The notes below the pieces were generated by a model. It ran no database searches and was not told where the DNA came from. It saw nothing but the letters and a program-made list of their open reading frames with translations. A DNA stretch of 64,000 bases from Croceifilum oryzae (GTDB lineage Bacteria; Bacillota; Bacilli; Thermoactinomycetales; Thermoactinomycetaceae). Position numbers and translations under genes: made by a program. Below, piece by piece: positions 1 to 10,542 of this stretch; within the stretch, counting starts at the first letter, position 1; the number at the start of each line of letters is the position of its first letter. The DNA lies in contig NZ_JAUSUV010000008.1 of the NCBI RefSeq assembly GCF_030814315.1, positions 1 to 64,000 of the forward strand. The letters are read 5' to 3'.

Positions 1-714
1 CTCGGACCTCAAGGACCTCAAGGCGATACGGGACCTCTCGGACCTCAAGGACCTCAAGGCGATACGGGACCTCTCGGACCTCAAGGACCTCAAGGCGATA
101 CGGGACCTCTCGGACCTCAAGGACCTCAAGGTGGCACGGGACCTCTTGGGCCTCAAGGACCTCAAGGCGGTACGGGACCTCTTGGACCTCAAGGGCCTCA
201 AGGCGGCACGGGACCTATTGGACCTCTTGGGCCTCAAGGACCTCAAGGACCTCAGGGACCTATTGGACCTCAAGGATTTACGGGACCGACTGGAGCAGTG
301 GCAAATAGCTTCTTGTTTGCTACCGTAACTGGAGCTGGATTCTCTCCTTCTGTTAATGCAGGTAATCCTTTACCTTACGACACGATTCTCACTCAATTTG
401 GTTCTGGTGAAATCACACTTGATACAGGTGGTGGTGGAGCAACAGGAACGATTACCTTGGCTCCAAATCATTATTACGAGGTTAACTATTCTGCCAGATC
501 TTCTGCTAACAACGCTACGTTTGAATTACAGTTAAACGGAGCTCTGATTCAAGGAACACAAGTAGCACAATCGAATAACACCAACTCTTCTAACTCCGCA
601 GTAGCAATTGTTCAAGTACCACCAGGCCCTGCTGCAACATTGCAAGTTATAGTCCAGACCACCGGAGGAGTAGGAAGACCTCAATGTGGAATTTCTGTAA
701 TCATGTTACGTTGA
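1..714 (+). CDS. collagen-like exosporium-type protein, 3' part
   Basis: The reading frame is open from the first base, so the gene starts outside the window. Residues 1 to about 98 are Gly-X-Y triplets built from [14 protein letters not shown]-type units (GDT, GGT and GPI variants), which is a collagen-like stalk. The last ~138 residues (from VANSFLF) are a non-collagen domain rich in Thr, Asn and Val, ending in ISVIMLR. That size and composition fit the BclA-C / TNF-C1q-like trimerising head of exosporium filaments. The N-terminal domain that anchors its relatives ([10 protein letters not shown]...) is not visible. By family knowledge such proteins form hair-like filaments on the spore surface; here that is inferred from architecture. 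The GC-rich repeat coding differs from the head coding, as usual for these genes. Confidence 0.85.
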   Translation, partial: LGPQGPQGDTGPLGPQGPQGDTGPLGPQGPQGDTGPLGPQGPQGGTGPLGPQGPQGGTGPLGPQGPQGGTGPIGPLGPQGPQGPQGPIGPQGFTGPTGAVANSFLFATVTGAGFSPSVNAGNPLPYDTILTQFGSGEITLDTGGGGATGTITLAPNHYYEVNYSARSSANNATFELQLNGALIQGTQVAQSNNTNSSNSAVAIVQVPPGPAATLQVIVQTTGGVGRPQCGISVIMLR

Positions 715-769
715 TAAATTGACAAACCGATGACCTTGCTCGATTCGGTTATGAAGATATTTCTTTTTG

Positions 770-798
770 CCTGATGGCTATGCTATCAGGTATTTTTT
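770..798 (+). terminator. rho-independent terminator of the first collagen gene
   Basis: Stem CCTGAT/ATCAGG around a GGCTATGCT loop, followed by TATTTTTTCT, 56 bases after the stop codon. Confidence 0.6.
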
Positions 799-912
799 CT
801 TTCCCTCAATACGGACCACGGCTATTCATACCCACGCTTACAGGGCGCGAAGAGCTTAGCTACGCATGAATTAACATTATCAATGATGGGTAGAAAAGAG
901 TCACAATCGTAG

Positions 913-940
913 GAGCCATCCCAAAAGGTGGCTCTTTTTT
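913..940 (+). terminator. hairpin with GAGCCA/TGGCTC stem and T6 run
   Basis: Stem GAGCCA/TGGCTC followed by TTTTTT, just upstream of the next collagen gene. The same hairpin type (AGCCATC...GATGGCT) follows the genes ending at 2652 and 6579, so it is the standard terminator of this gene family. The copy here may have belonged to a gene that was lost or rearranged between 715 and 913, since one terminator already lies at 770. The stretch 799-912 contains no gene that I can support. Confidence 0.65.
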
Positions 941-975
941 GCCTACAAATATAGAAGTTGAATCAATAACCTAGT

Positions 976-1003
976 ACATATATTCATGACCAAACATACC
1001 TAT
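976..1003 (+). promoter_or_regulatory. candidate mother-cell sigma (E/K) promoter
   Basis: A -10-like CATACCTAT lies 30 bases before the start codon, and an upstream ACATATATT lies at roughly -35 distance. The same CATACC(T/A)AT motif sits at the equivalent place before the collagen genes starting at 2813 and at 22182 (minus). CATAC-type -10 elements are typical of the mother-cell sporulation sigma factors that drive exosporium genes. The assignment is inference; the match to either consensus is imperfect. Confidence 0.4.
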
Positions 1004-1032
1004 AGTAAGACTTTATGGAAGGAGGCAGAAAC

Positions 1033-2652
1033 ATGTCCCAAGCAAATATACCTAATATTTCACCTAATATCTCTATCACAAGAGAAGATGCAGTAAACCT
1101 GTTACTATCATCGATCGCGTTAGAAGAGTTAGGACTTAGCCATATCATTAACGCCGAGGGCGAAAAGCTCCAATACGTTCTCGGAACTCTCCCCGGAGTA
1201 TCAACAACCTTTCAACCCACAATCACCGACTTACTTACGATCAATGTAATCGGAAAAAAAGAATGGATTTTAAATGAAAAGTTAGAAAACGTGTTAGGCA
1301 CAGATGTTACGAGAGGACCAACGGGACCCCAAGGACCAGTGGGAGCCACCGGATCATCAGGAGGACCTCCTGGACCTCCTGGCGGCACAGGACCTCAGGG
1401 ACCTCAAGGAACGGTAGGAGCAATTGGAGCCACTGGGGGCACTGGTCCTCTTGGACCTCAAGGACCCCAAGGACCAACTGGATCTTTTGCTACAGGCGGA
1501 ACCTTATTCGTGGTTCAAGGAAATTCAGGGGCCAGCGGAACGGTTCCACTCGGTTTCGGAGATACACTAAACTTTATATCCAATGCGTTAGAAATTTCGG
1601 TAACACCTGGTTCAGCAAATGTGCGATTGGATGTGCCCACTGGCGCTTCTGGAGCCATTGCGAATATCATTAAATCAATCCTTGATCAATTTGGCTTTAC
1701 TGGGCTTACAGGACTGGCAGGGACAACCGGACTGACAGGGGTCACTGGACCTCAAGGCGATACGGGACCTCTCGGACCCCAAGGACCTCAAGGTGATACG
1801 GGACCTCTCGGACCCCTTGGACCCCAAGGTGATACGGGACCTCTCGGACCCCAAGGACCTCAAGGTGATACGGGACCTCTCGGACCCCTTGGACCTCAAG
1901 GTGATACGGGACCTCTCGGACCCCAAGGACCTCAAGGTGATACGGGACCTCTCGGACCCCAAGGACCTCAAGGACCTCAAGGCGATACGGGACCTCTCGG
2001 ACCCCAAGGACCTCAAGGACCTCAAGGCGATACGGGACCTCTCGGACCCCAAGGACCTCAAGGCGGCACGGGACCTCTCGGACCCCAAGGACCCCAAGGT
2101 GGTACGGGACCTCTCGGACCTCAAGGACCTCAAGGCGGTACGGGACCCCTGGGACCTCAAGGACCTCAAGGACCGACTGGGCCTCAAGGCGGTACTGGAC
2201 CTACAGGAACCCTCTCTTCCGTTTCTATATCCTATTTCGGAGATTCTAGTACAACCAATCTTCAAATAGCTCCGAGTGCGTTTCTAGTATATAACCTAGC
2301 TGATAAAACAGATCCAAACCTTCCACTAGTAGCCGGGGCAACTGGCTTCCAAGTACAGATCCCAGGCCTGTATTATATGGCAGTTACGATTTCGGTTGCA
2401 CCAGGATCTGTAGGCGTCTTTGAATACACGATAAATGGTGCTGCCGTTAGTAATACTCTGTTCTCAGTAGGTGGTGCAACAGGAGTTGGAGCAAGTTCAG
2501 TAACCATACCATATATACGTCAGATGAGCGCTGGACAAACGATTTCTGTTCGAAATGGCGGTGTTAATTCAGTAACTTTACAATCTGGCACCCAACCTAT
2601 TACTACAAGAAGACCGGCATATGCAGGTATTAGTATCATGAAAATTAATTAG
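1033..2652 (+). CDS. collagen-like exosporium-type protein with C-terminal jelly-roll-like domain
   Basis: Predicted 539-aa surface protein. I chose the ATG after AAGGAGGCAGAAAC, giving [10 protein letters not shown]; an upstream ATG at 1015 lacks a ribosome site. Order of parts: a conserved N-terminal domain (about 1-94, with [17 protein letters not shown]), a short Gly-X-Y segment, a ~65-residue non-collagen insert ([15 protein letters not shown] to LDVPTG), a long stalk of [12 protein letters not shown] units, and a ~145-residue head (SISYFGDSS to SIMKIN) resembling BclA C-terminal heads. Compared with its paralogue at 2813 the N-domain lacks seven residues (ESVRDTI), a 21-base in-frame deletion between two ATCAAT repeats. 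Role as a spore surface filament is inferred from architecture. The stalk keeps several other frames open on both strands; those are artefacts of the repeats. Confidence 0.88.
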   Translation: MSQANIPNISPNISITREDAVNLLLSSIALEELGLSHIINAEGEKLQYVLGTLPGVSTTFQPTITDLLTINVIGKKEWILNEKLENVLGTDVTRGPTGPQGPVGATGSSGGPPGPPGGTGPQGPQGTVGAIGATGGTGPLGPQGPQGPTGSFATGGTLFVVQGNSGASGTVPLGFGDTLNFISNALEISVTPGSANVRLDVPTGASGAIANIIKSILDQFGFTGLTGLAGTTGLTGVTGPQGDTGPLGPQGPQGDTGPLGPLGPQGDTGPLGPQGPQGDTGPLGPLGPQGDTGPLGPQGPQGDTGPLGPQGPQGPQGDTGPLGPQGPQGPQGDTGPLGPQGPQGGTGPLGPQGPQGGTGPLGPQGPQGGTGPLGPQGPQGPTGPQGGTGPTGTLSSVSISYFGDSSTTNLQIAPSAFLVYNLADKTDPNLPLVAGATGFQVQIPGLYYMAVTISVAPGSVGVFEYTINGAAVSNTLFSVGGATGVGASSVTIPYIRQMSAGQTISVRNGGVNSVTLQSGTQPITTRRPAYAGISIMKIN

Positions 2653-2694
2653 CTACACGATCAGGATTGTACAGCGAATAGTCACGATCATAGG

Positions 2695-2720
2695 AGCCAT
2701 CCCCAAAGATGGCTCTTTTT
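2695..2720 (+). terminator. rho-independent terminator
   Basis: Stem AGCCAT/ATGGCT with loop CCCCAAAG, then CTTTTTT, 42 bases after the stop of the preceding collagen gene. Confidence 0.8.
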
Positions 2721-2756
2721 TACCTACAAATATAGAAGTTGATTCAATAACCTAGT

Positions 2757-2784
2757 ACATGCATTCGTGACCAAGCATACCTAT
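2757..2784 (+). promoter_or_regulatory. candidate mother-cell sigma promoter, duplicate of the one at 976
   Basis: The whole stretch from the terminator to the start codon is nearly identical to the leader of the previous gene, including CATACCTATAGTAAG and AAGGAGGCAGA. Gene and promoter were therefore duplicated together. Confidence 0.4.
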
Positions 2785-2812
2785 AGTAAGACTTTATGGA
2801 AGGAGGCAGAAC

Positions 2813-5833
<3,021 letters not shown>

Positions 5834-5879
5834 ATAAGTTGCAATAAACAAGGGGATTTTAACTTCCCCCACAATTCAT

Positions 5880-5917
5880 CCCCCCTTAGAGAGGCTCCTA
5901 TTCGCTCTCAAAGGGGG
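5880..5917 (+). repeat. G/C-rich hairpin at the start of the truncated collagen gene
   Basis: CCCCCTTAGAGAG pairs with CTCTCAAAGGGGG (12 of 13 bases), loop GCTCCTATTCG. There is no T run, so it is not a clear terminator. Its right arm contains the only purine run that could serve as ribosome site for the GTG that follows, so the hairpin would mask initiation. Confidence 0.6.
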
Positions 5918-6579
5918 TGGTTACTGTAGAAGACTTCTTTACAGTAACACCTGGTTCTGCTAATGTGAGACTAGAAGTGCCCACTGGAACGACTGGAGCC
6001 ATTGCAGAAATCGTTCAAGCAATCGTTGCAGAACTCGGTCTTACTGGGACTACTGGGGCGACTGGAGCCACGGGCACAGATGGTGTCACGGGAGCCACTG
6101 GACCTACAGGCGCTACGGGCGCTACTGGACCTACCTCTGCGTTCCCTCCAGCTTTTGCAGCTTTTATGGGGGACTCTACTGCAGGTCTAACCTTAGCTGC
6201 GGGAGGAAGAATAGGATATAATCTACAAGAAAGTGCAGTTGGTATCGTATCAAGTGGTTTTGCCGCTTCCCCAACAGGTACTCTATTTACTGTAACCGAT
6301 CCTGGCGTATATATGATGATATCTACTATTACATGTAATAACTCTAGTGTATTTCAATTCGAAGTAAATGGAACACCACGAACAAACACCATTATGGCCA
6401 TAATCGGAGAAACAGGTCCGGGTTCTATAACAATCATGGATATACTGCCAATGGGTGCAGGGCAGACTATCGGAGTTCGAAATGCATCAAATAATGGTAG
6501 TGTTGCAAATTTATTCCGCACTAACACTGCAGGGCGAGTACCCGCTTACTCAAGTATAGCCATTTACAGAATTGGATAA
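5917..6579 (+). CDS. 5'-truncated collagen-like protein
   Basis: A 220-codon frame beginning at a GTG inside the GGGGG arm of a hairpin. It starts in the middle of the family architecture: after MVTVEDFF the sequence joins the insert domain at [16 protein letters not shown], followed by a short GATGATG collagen stretch (~30 residues) and a ~145-residue head (AFAAFMGDSTAG to IAIYRIG) homologous to the head of the 539-aa paralogue. The N-terminal anchoring domain and first collagen segment are missing and are not found in another frame in the 84 bases upstream. It is probably a decayed or recombined copy; expression and export to the spore surface are doubtful, though the frame itself is intact. 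Confidence 0.6.
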   Translation: MVTVEDFFTVTPGSANVRLEVPTGTTGAIAEIVQAIVAELGLTGTTGATGATGTDGVTGATGPTGATGATGPTSAFPPAFAAFMGDSTAGLTLAAGGRIGYNLQESAVGIVSSGFAASPTGTLFTVTDPGVYMMISTITCNNSSVFQFEVNGTPRTNTIMAIIGETGPGSITIMDILPMGAGQTIGVRNASNNGSVANLFRTNTAGRVPAYSSIAIYRIG

Positions 6580-6631
6580 TATTTATAAAATAACCAGTTC
6601 AACCAGCAAAAGACACTGTCTACAGTCTGTG

Positions 6632-6660
6632 AGCCATCTTTCCCCAGATGGCTCTTTTCT
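6632..6660 (+). terminator. rho-independent terminator of the collagen block
   Basis: Stem AGCCATCT/AGATGGCT, loop TTCCCC, then CTTTTCTCTTT. Same type as the terminators at 913 and 2695. Confidence 0.8.
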
Positions 6661-6713
6661 CTTTACCCACACCATCTGATTGAGCTTCCTGATTCACTTC
6701 TGTTACATTCTCC

Positions 6714-6920
6714 TTACTGTCTAGACTGCTTCACTTCAAAATCAAAAGTGGATTGACTCATTTCTAAGGGTCCATATATCCCCTCATCTCCCTTAGGCAC
6801 TGCTCTTTGAACCGTATTTCCCTCTATACTAAACTTCCCTTGATATGCACCTACTACAGAATACATCTCGTCATTCTCTCTCTTTTTCCCGAACAAAATG
6901 ACCCTTTCACCCTTCTTCAT
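6714..6920 (-). CDS. C-terminal fragment of a frameshifted secreted protein
   Basis: 68 codons starting with MKKGERVILFG. It matches the last third of the intact paralogue at 8301-8984 (MKKGEKVMLFGG ... YQGKF ... PKGDE). Its ATG overlaps the TGA of the preceding fragment (ATGA), so translational coupling is conceivable. I read it as the 3' half of one gene broken by a one-base deletion; see the entry at 6917. There is no signal peptide of its own, so as a separate product it would stay in the cytoplasm. Confidence 0.6.
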   Translation of the reverse strand: MKKGERVILFGKKRENDEMYSVVGAYQGKFSIEGNTVQRAVPKGDEGIYGPLEMSQSTFDFEVKQSRQ

Positions 6921-7396
6921 GACCGAGATCCATTCACTTGAAACTCCACCAGCTCATTTTCTTCTGATTTATTCAGATGAAAATCCCTTCCATCGTATTT
7001 CCTTTCCTCCTTTTTCGTGGTAACGCCTCCCATCTCTCCAAACGTTAGAACATCACCCACTTGTACCTTTCCATTCAAGACCTTTGCAACTCTCACTTGA
7101 GAAGTGGTATACGGCACGGAAGAACCATCCTTGTGATACTCTGAGCTAGTACTGATGACGTCGCCTTCAAATACAACAGCAGCGGCTCTTGTTAAGCTTC
7201 GGATATCGTTATATAAAGTCAATACATCTGCCAGAACATAAACACCTTTGATGGCAGGTTCTTCTTTCGGCTTAGTTGGTTTGGATTGAGTAGGAGGAGA
7301 CTCTATCTTTTTCTCTGGAATCGCCGAAGTATTATTACATGCATTTACCATCAAAGCTATCAAGCACATACAGACAATGGAAATAACTCTTTTCAT
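6917..7396 (-). CDS. N-terminal fragment of a frameshifted secreted lipoprotein
   Basis: 159 codons. An N-terminal hydrophobic stretch ends in ALMVNAC, a plausible lipobox with Cys near residue 20, followed by a Pro/Lys/Thr-rich linker. The rest is homologous to the intact 227-aa protein at 8301-8984 (shared DIRSLT, GDV, GDVLTF, GG(V/I)TT). The paralogue reads VDFKIDGISAMKKGEKV whereas this frame ends VEFQVNGSRS-stop. One extra A in the GGATCTCGG run would restore VNGISVMKKGERV and join it to the next frame. It overlaps the preceding gene by four bases (ATGA), so it belongs to the same operon. Function unknown. Confidence 0.65.
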   Translation of the reverse strand: MKRVISIVCMCLIALMVNACNNTSAIPEKKIESPPTQSKPTKPKEEPAIKGVYVLADVLTLYNDIRSLTRAAAVVFEGDVISTSSEYHKDGSSVPYTTSQVRVAKVLNGKVQVGDVLTFGEMGGVTTKKEERKYDGRDFHLNKSEENELVEFQVNGSRS

Positions 7397-8220
7397 TTTG
7401 GATTGCTCCTTTCTGAAAAATCATTGCGAAAGATCACATTAGGAACCCCCGCGTATTCAGTTTTTCCTTTGTATTCGCTGATAATAACGGGTCTCAGATC
7501 AATATTGAGAGTTTGATTAAAAGGAAATGTAACCTTCCAATCAATCCGAATCGGTAATTGCTCATTTGGCTTTAGGACATAACCATCCCTCGAAAAGGGT
7601 TGCCCTTTTCCGTTCAATATTACCTTGGTGTCATTATCTGCTACTGCCACATGAGGGTTATTCATTCGAATCTCTGTAATTTTCACAGGGTAATCATTTC
7701 CATTTTGGGCGTTGATGATGAGGGGTCTTGATTGAGAGAAAATGCCCGATTCACTAGAAGGCTGTATGCCCGAATAAATTCCATCATGCACGTTAATCGT
7801 GAGGTTACCAATATCTAGTTCCTTTTCTTTTCCGTCTTTGGTGTGAAAGACAATCTTATGGAAAGTGTGCTTACCAGTTCCCTGAGTGGATAGATAAACA
7901 AAAAAGCCTTTTTGTTCAAGATCTCGTTGTGGTGGATAGGGGGAGATATTGAACCCTTCTACTTTTACCATGTCGGTACTAGGAAGAAGTTTAATAGAGG
8001 TAAAGTCTTCTTTTTGTACGGGTAAATTGGATGAATGATTAATTGCTAGATTCATGATGAACTGTTCGTTCTCTCCAGGAGCCCAGAAGGATTCGTAACT
8101 GCTATCATTTTTTACTACTTGGAAAACGCTACCCTTAGCAGTCTCGACTTTTGCTATAGAACATCCTTCTATGAACAGCACGCCTATGAATAATAAATAG
8201 ACCAGCTTTGAATTCCACAT
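7393..8220 (-). CDS. putative lipoprotein of unknown function
   Basis: 275 residues from the ATG that follows CGGGAGGTTCT; an upstream ATG at 8271 lacks a ribosome site. The N-terminus MWNSKLVYLLFIGVLF followed by IEGCS is a lipoprotein signal, so the protein is probably anchored to the outer face of the membrane. The body is rich in beta-strand-type sequence with no catalytic motif that I recognise. It lies between two paralogous secreted proteins (8301-8984 and the broken copy below) and overlaps the latter by four bases. Co-transcription with the matrixin-like protease upstream suggests a shared extracellular role, but no specific function can be given. Confidence 0.7.
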   Translation of the reverse strand: MWNSKLVYLLFIGVLFIEGCSIAKVETAKGSVFQVVKNDSSYESFWAPGENEQFIMNLAINHSSNLPVQKEDFTSIKLLPSTDMVKVEGFNISPYPPQRDLEQKGFFVYLSTQGTGKHTFHKIVFHTKDGKEKELDIGNLTINVHDGIYSGIQPSSESGIFSQSRPLIINAQNGNDYPVKITEIRMNNPHVAVADNDTKVILNGKGQPFSRDGYVLKPNEQLPIRIDWKVTFPFNQTLNIDLRPVIISEYKGKTEYAGVPNVIFRNDFSERSNPK

Positions 8221-8300
8221 AGAACCTCCCGATACTCGCTTCGACATAGATATTGGATTGTTAAAAGGCACTCCAGAGTGAATTGGAATGCCCTTAGAGC

Positions 8301-8984
8301 TTACTTTTTAAATGACTTTACTTCACTTTCCAGACTAGATAGACTCATTTTCAAAGCAGGATAAACAGCTTCGTCACCCTTTGGGGCTGGTCTCTCAATC
8401 TGCTCATCATCTACTTTGAATTTACCTTGATATCCACCTACAATGAGATAAATACCTTCTTGATACCTTCCCCCAAACAACATGACCTTTTCGCCTTTTT
8501 TCATGGCAGAAATTCCATCAATTTTGAAATCTACCTGCTTATTTTCTTCGGCTTCGCTAAGAGGAGGAAAATCTTTTCCTCTCCCACTACTTTCACTTAT
8601 ATACCTTTGAGTCGTGATGCCACCCGTTTCTTGAAAGGTTAGAACATCTCCGATCTTTACATCACCACTTATCACCCTTGAAACTTTCACTTGCGAGAGT
8701 GTAGACGGTGCAACCCTATCCTTGTAATATTTTGTGCTGGCATTCATAACATCGCCTTCGATTACAATGTCAGAGTCTTTCGTTAGGCTTCTTATGTCGG
8801 GATAGAACCTTACAATATCGGAATGAGCCTCTACCGTTATGATCCCCAAATCTTTTTCCTCAGTAGCTTTCTTTGTAGCCTTCGTCCCCGTGTTTGTTGT
8901 AAAGACACTTGATGAAGCTGAGACCACCATGACAGAGCCTAACAAGATAGCGCCAATGCTAAGAAGGATCAGTCCTTTTTTCAT
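8301..8984 (-). CDS. secreted protein of unknown function, intact paralogue
   Basis: 227 residues with a signal peptide (MKKGLILLSIGAILLGSVMVVSA, cleavage probably after SASS or nearby) and then a Thr/Lys-rich linker. The core contains DIVRFYPDIRSLTKDSDIVIEGDV, GDVLTFQETGG and MKKGEKVMLFGG, the same blocks as in the broken copy at 6714-7396. The IVxGxV...GDxxxVxxxGG pattern resembles small beta-barrel extracellular domains, but I cannot assign a family. Its start lies 15 bases after the protease gene upstream, so the two are probably translated from one mRNA. The duplication plus decay of one copy suggests recent expansion. Confidence 0.7.
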   Translation of the reverse strand: MKKGLILLSIGAILLGSVMVVSASSSVFTTNTGTKATKKATEEKDLGIITVEAHSDIVRFYPDIRSLTKDSDIVIEGDVMNASTKYYKDRVAPSTLSQVKVSRVISGDVKIGDVLTFQETGGITTQRYISESSGRGKDFPPLSEAEENKQVDFKIDGISAMKKGEKVMLFGGRYQEGIYLIVGGYQGKFKVDDEQIERPAPKGDEAVYPALKMSLSSLESEVKSFKK

Positions 8985-8999
8985 TGTTCAATCGCTCCT

Positions 9000-9584
9000 T
9001 TAATTGTAGATTGCGTTGATACCTTTGTAGTCATCTAGCAAAGGTCTGCTTGTCTTCCTGCCAAATGCAAATTGACACATAACCGAAAACTCATCCCCAT
9101 TATGGGCCAAACCCATAGCATGACCGATCTCATGGGCGATCGTTCCTTGTTGGTCTCCTGAACTCAAATATTTCAATTTCGCTTGATTCAACTCAATTCT
9201 TGCCCATCCCCAGTTGCTCTTCTCAGGTTCGACCTTCTCTTTATAACGGTAAAAGTACGTCACACCAGAACGTATATCCGAGGAATCATCGTAGGAAGTG
9301 AATTCAATAACACTTGCTTTCTTGTTAGTTGATTCCCGAAAGGATATCGGTGTGGACAAAATACTAGATGAGTAAATCCACGTGTTCCAAGCATTTTTGA
9401 TAAGGGGTTTATATTTGTTTGCTGAGTCATGTAGGTAGTAATATTGGCGATTCTTACCCCAATTTCCTACTCCATTGGTTAACTTATGTCCGTACAGAAT
9501 ATATGCAAATGATTCTGTTGGAAAAAATACGACCAATGCTAAAACCGACAGCAATAACGACAATCTCTTTTTCAAACTATCCAC
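9000..9584 (-). CDS. secreted matrixin-like zinc metalloprotease
   Basis: 194 residues. A signal peptide (LSLLLSVLALVVFF ... SFA) marks export. Near residue 150 is the zincin motif HEIGHAMGLAH, which is HExxHxxGxxH: three His zinc ligands and the catalytic Glu. The Met-turn is probably SVMCQF about ten residues later, as in matrixin/astacin-type metzincins. The family cleaves peptide bonds in extracellular proteins. There is no obvious cysteine-switch propeptide. It is the first gene of an operon with two secreted/lipoprotein families of unknown function, which may be its substrates, inhibitors or partners; that is inference. Confidence 0.8.
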   Translation of the reverse strand: MDSLKKRLSLLLSVLALVVFFPTESFAYILYGHKLTNGVGNWGKNRQYYYLHDSANKYKPLIKNAWNTWIYSSSILSTPISFRESTNKKASVIEFTSYDDSSDIRSGVTYFYRYKEKVEPEKSNWGWARIELNQAKLKYLSSGDQQGTIAHEIGHAMGLAHNGDEFSVMCQFAFGRKTSRPLLDDYKGINAIYN

Positions 9585-9852
9585 CTCGTTTGTTGTCTTG
9601 TAGGTAAATACAAAGGACGAGTTCTCGCTAAAATTCCCTACGTCCTTCGTATTTGGCTTGAAAATGTCTGTGTATCAAAACAGTGTTCGTGACTTGATAG
9701 GGGGCATTGGTGTATGCTGGTGGTATACGTAAATTAGCTTGGCATCACCTCCTTAGAGGGTGGTGGGTGTAGAGGATGGACCGGACTACTGGGGGTAGTC
9801 TGGAACATATATCTACACTTCAAATTAAGAGCCTGCAAGATTGTGGGAAGTT
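9585..9852 (-). other. intergenic region with orphan Shine-Dalgarno and hairpin
   Basis: No gene of usable length. On the minus strand a perfect SD (TAAGGAGGTGATG) around 9730-9755 is followed only by a three-codon frame (Met-Pro-Ser-stop). Nearby, GTGTAG...CCGGACTAC pairs with TAGTCTGG...CTACAC (9770-9821), a long imperfect hairpin that could terminate the gene at 9853. The stretch just after it (GGAACATATATCTACAC) resembles the arms of the palindromic repeats at 51.6 and 60.0 kb. The promoter of the protease operon should also lie here, but I see no convincing match. Confidence 0.4.
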
Positions 9853-10230
9853 CTAGGAGCGTTCGTCTTTTTCTTCGAATGTTTCTCGTAGCTTCTTCCA
9901 TAATCTGAAGGCTTCTTTTTCTTCTTGAATAACGCTAAAGATGTCAACGGATCGTCCGGCGAAGACTTTTATACCTTCAGTGATAGCGGCTTGTACCATG
10001 TCGAACATCTTAAATTCGATTTTCTGACCGTCGGTGGTGATGATCTGAATGATACTCATGCGCCGTTCGGGTATGTGATCGATAGAACATTTGACGCAGG
10101 GCTGGACTTCGCCGTCTTTGATCTTGTAACCAGTCTCTTGTTCAAGCACTTTCACGCTGGGATTACGGTGAACGTCGTCCATAAAGGACTTGATCTTCTC
10201 TCGTGAGCCTTCTACTTGAAGTTTTAACAA
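9853..10230 (-). CDS. small conserved protein of unknown function
   Basis: 125 residues, no signal peptide or membrane segment. The N-terminus MLKLQVEGSREKIKSFM has the pattern of a beta strand followed by a helix seen in small Firmicute proteins annotated as uncharacterised. In the middle is a CVKC pair within QPCVKCSI, and the C-terminus is a charged helix (RLWKKLRETFEEKDERS). The single Cys pair could bind a metal only as part of a dimer; this is speculation. It stands alone, with a hairpin downstream, and is divergent from the XRE-TPR regulator across an AT-rich gap of about 310 bases. Confidence 0.55.
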   Translation of the reverse strand: MLKLQVEGSREKIKSFMDDVHRNPSVKVLEQETGYKIKDGEVQPCVKCSIDHIPERRMSIIQIITTDGQKIEFKMFDMVQAAITEGIKVFAGRSVDIFSVIQEEKEAFRLWKKLRETFEEKDERS

Positions 10231-10542
10231 TTTCCAAACACTCCGTTCTTTTATTTTTGGAAAATCAGAAATAGATCAGATATGGTTCTGCAACCTTACT
10301 GCCTCGTCAGCTAAATTATATTTCATCAATTAAGTTTTTTCAATATTTTGGTATTTTAACTTTGATATCGACTATTTTGATTTTGAAACTGGCACGAATG
10401 GGACAAAGAAGACTGTAAATCCCTATTTCTCTGGACTTTTCTTCATGGAAGGGAAATGATTTTAATATGGAGAATTAAAACGAGAAAATATTTTTTATTT
10501 CTAATTTTTTTCTATTTCCTAATAGAGAGAGGTAGAGTGATA
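10231..10542. other. AT-rich divergent intergenic region
   Basis: Strongly AT-rich, with no gene. It must hold the promoters of the divergent genes at 9853 (minus) and 10543 (plus). I see no operator-like palindrome that I would defend. An in-frame ATG at 10456 would extend the plus-strand gene by 29 hydrophobic codons but lacks a ribosome site. Confidence 0.5.

Noticed and set aside
1675-2269. Long open frames on other frames and the opposite strand of the collagen stalks (also 3319-3993, 17289-18137, 21112-21555)
   Set aside because: Simple-sequence repeats avoid stops in several frames. No SD, no conserved composition, and the real frame carries conserved domains on both sides.
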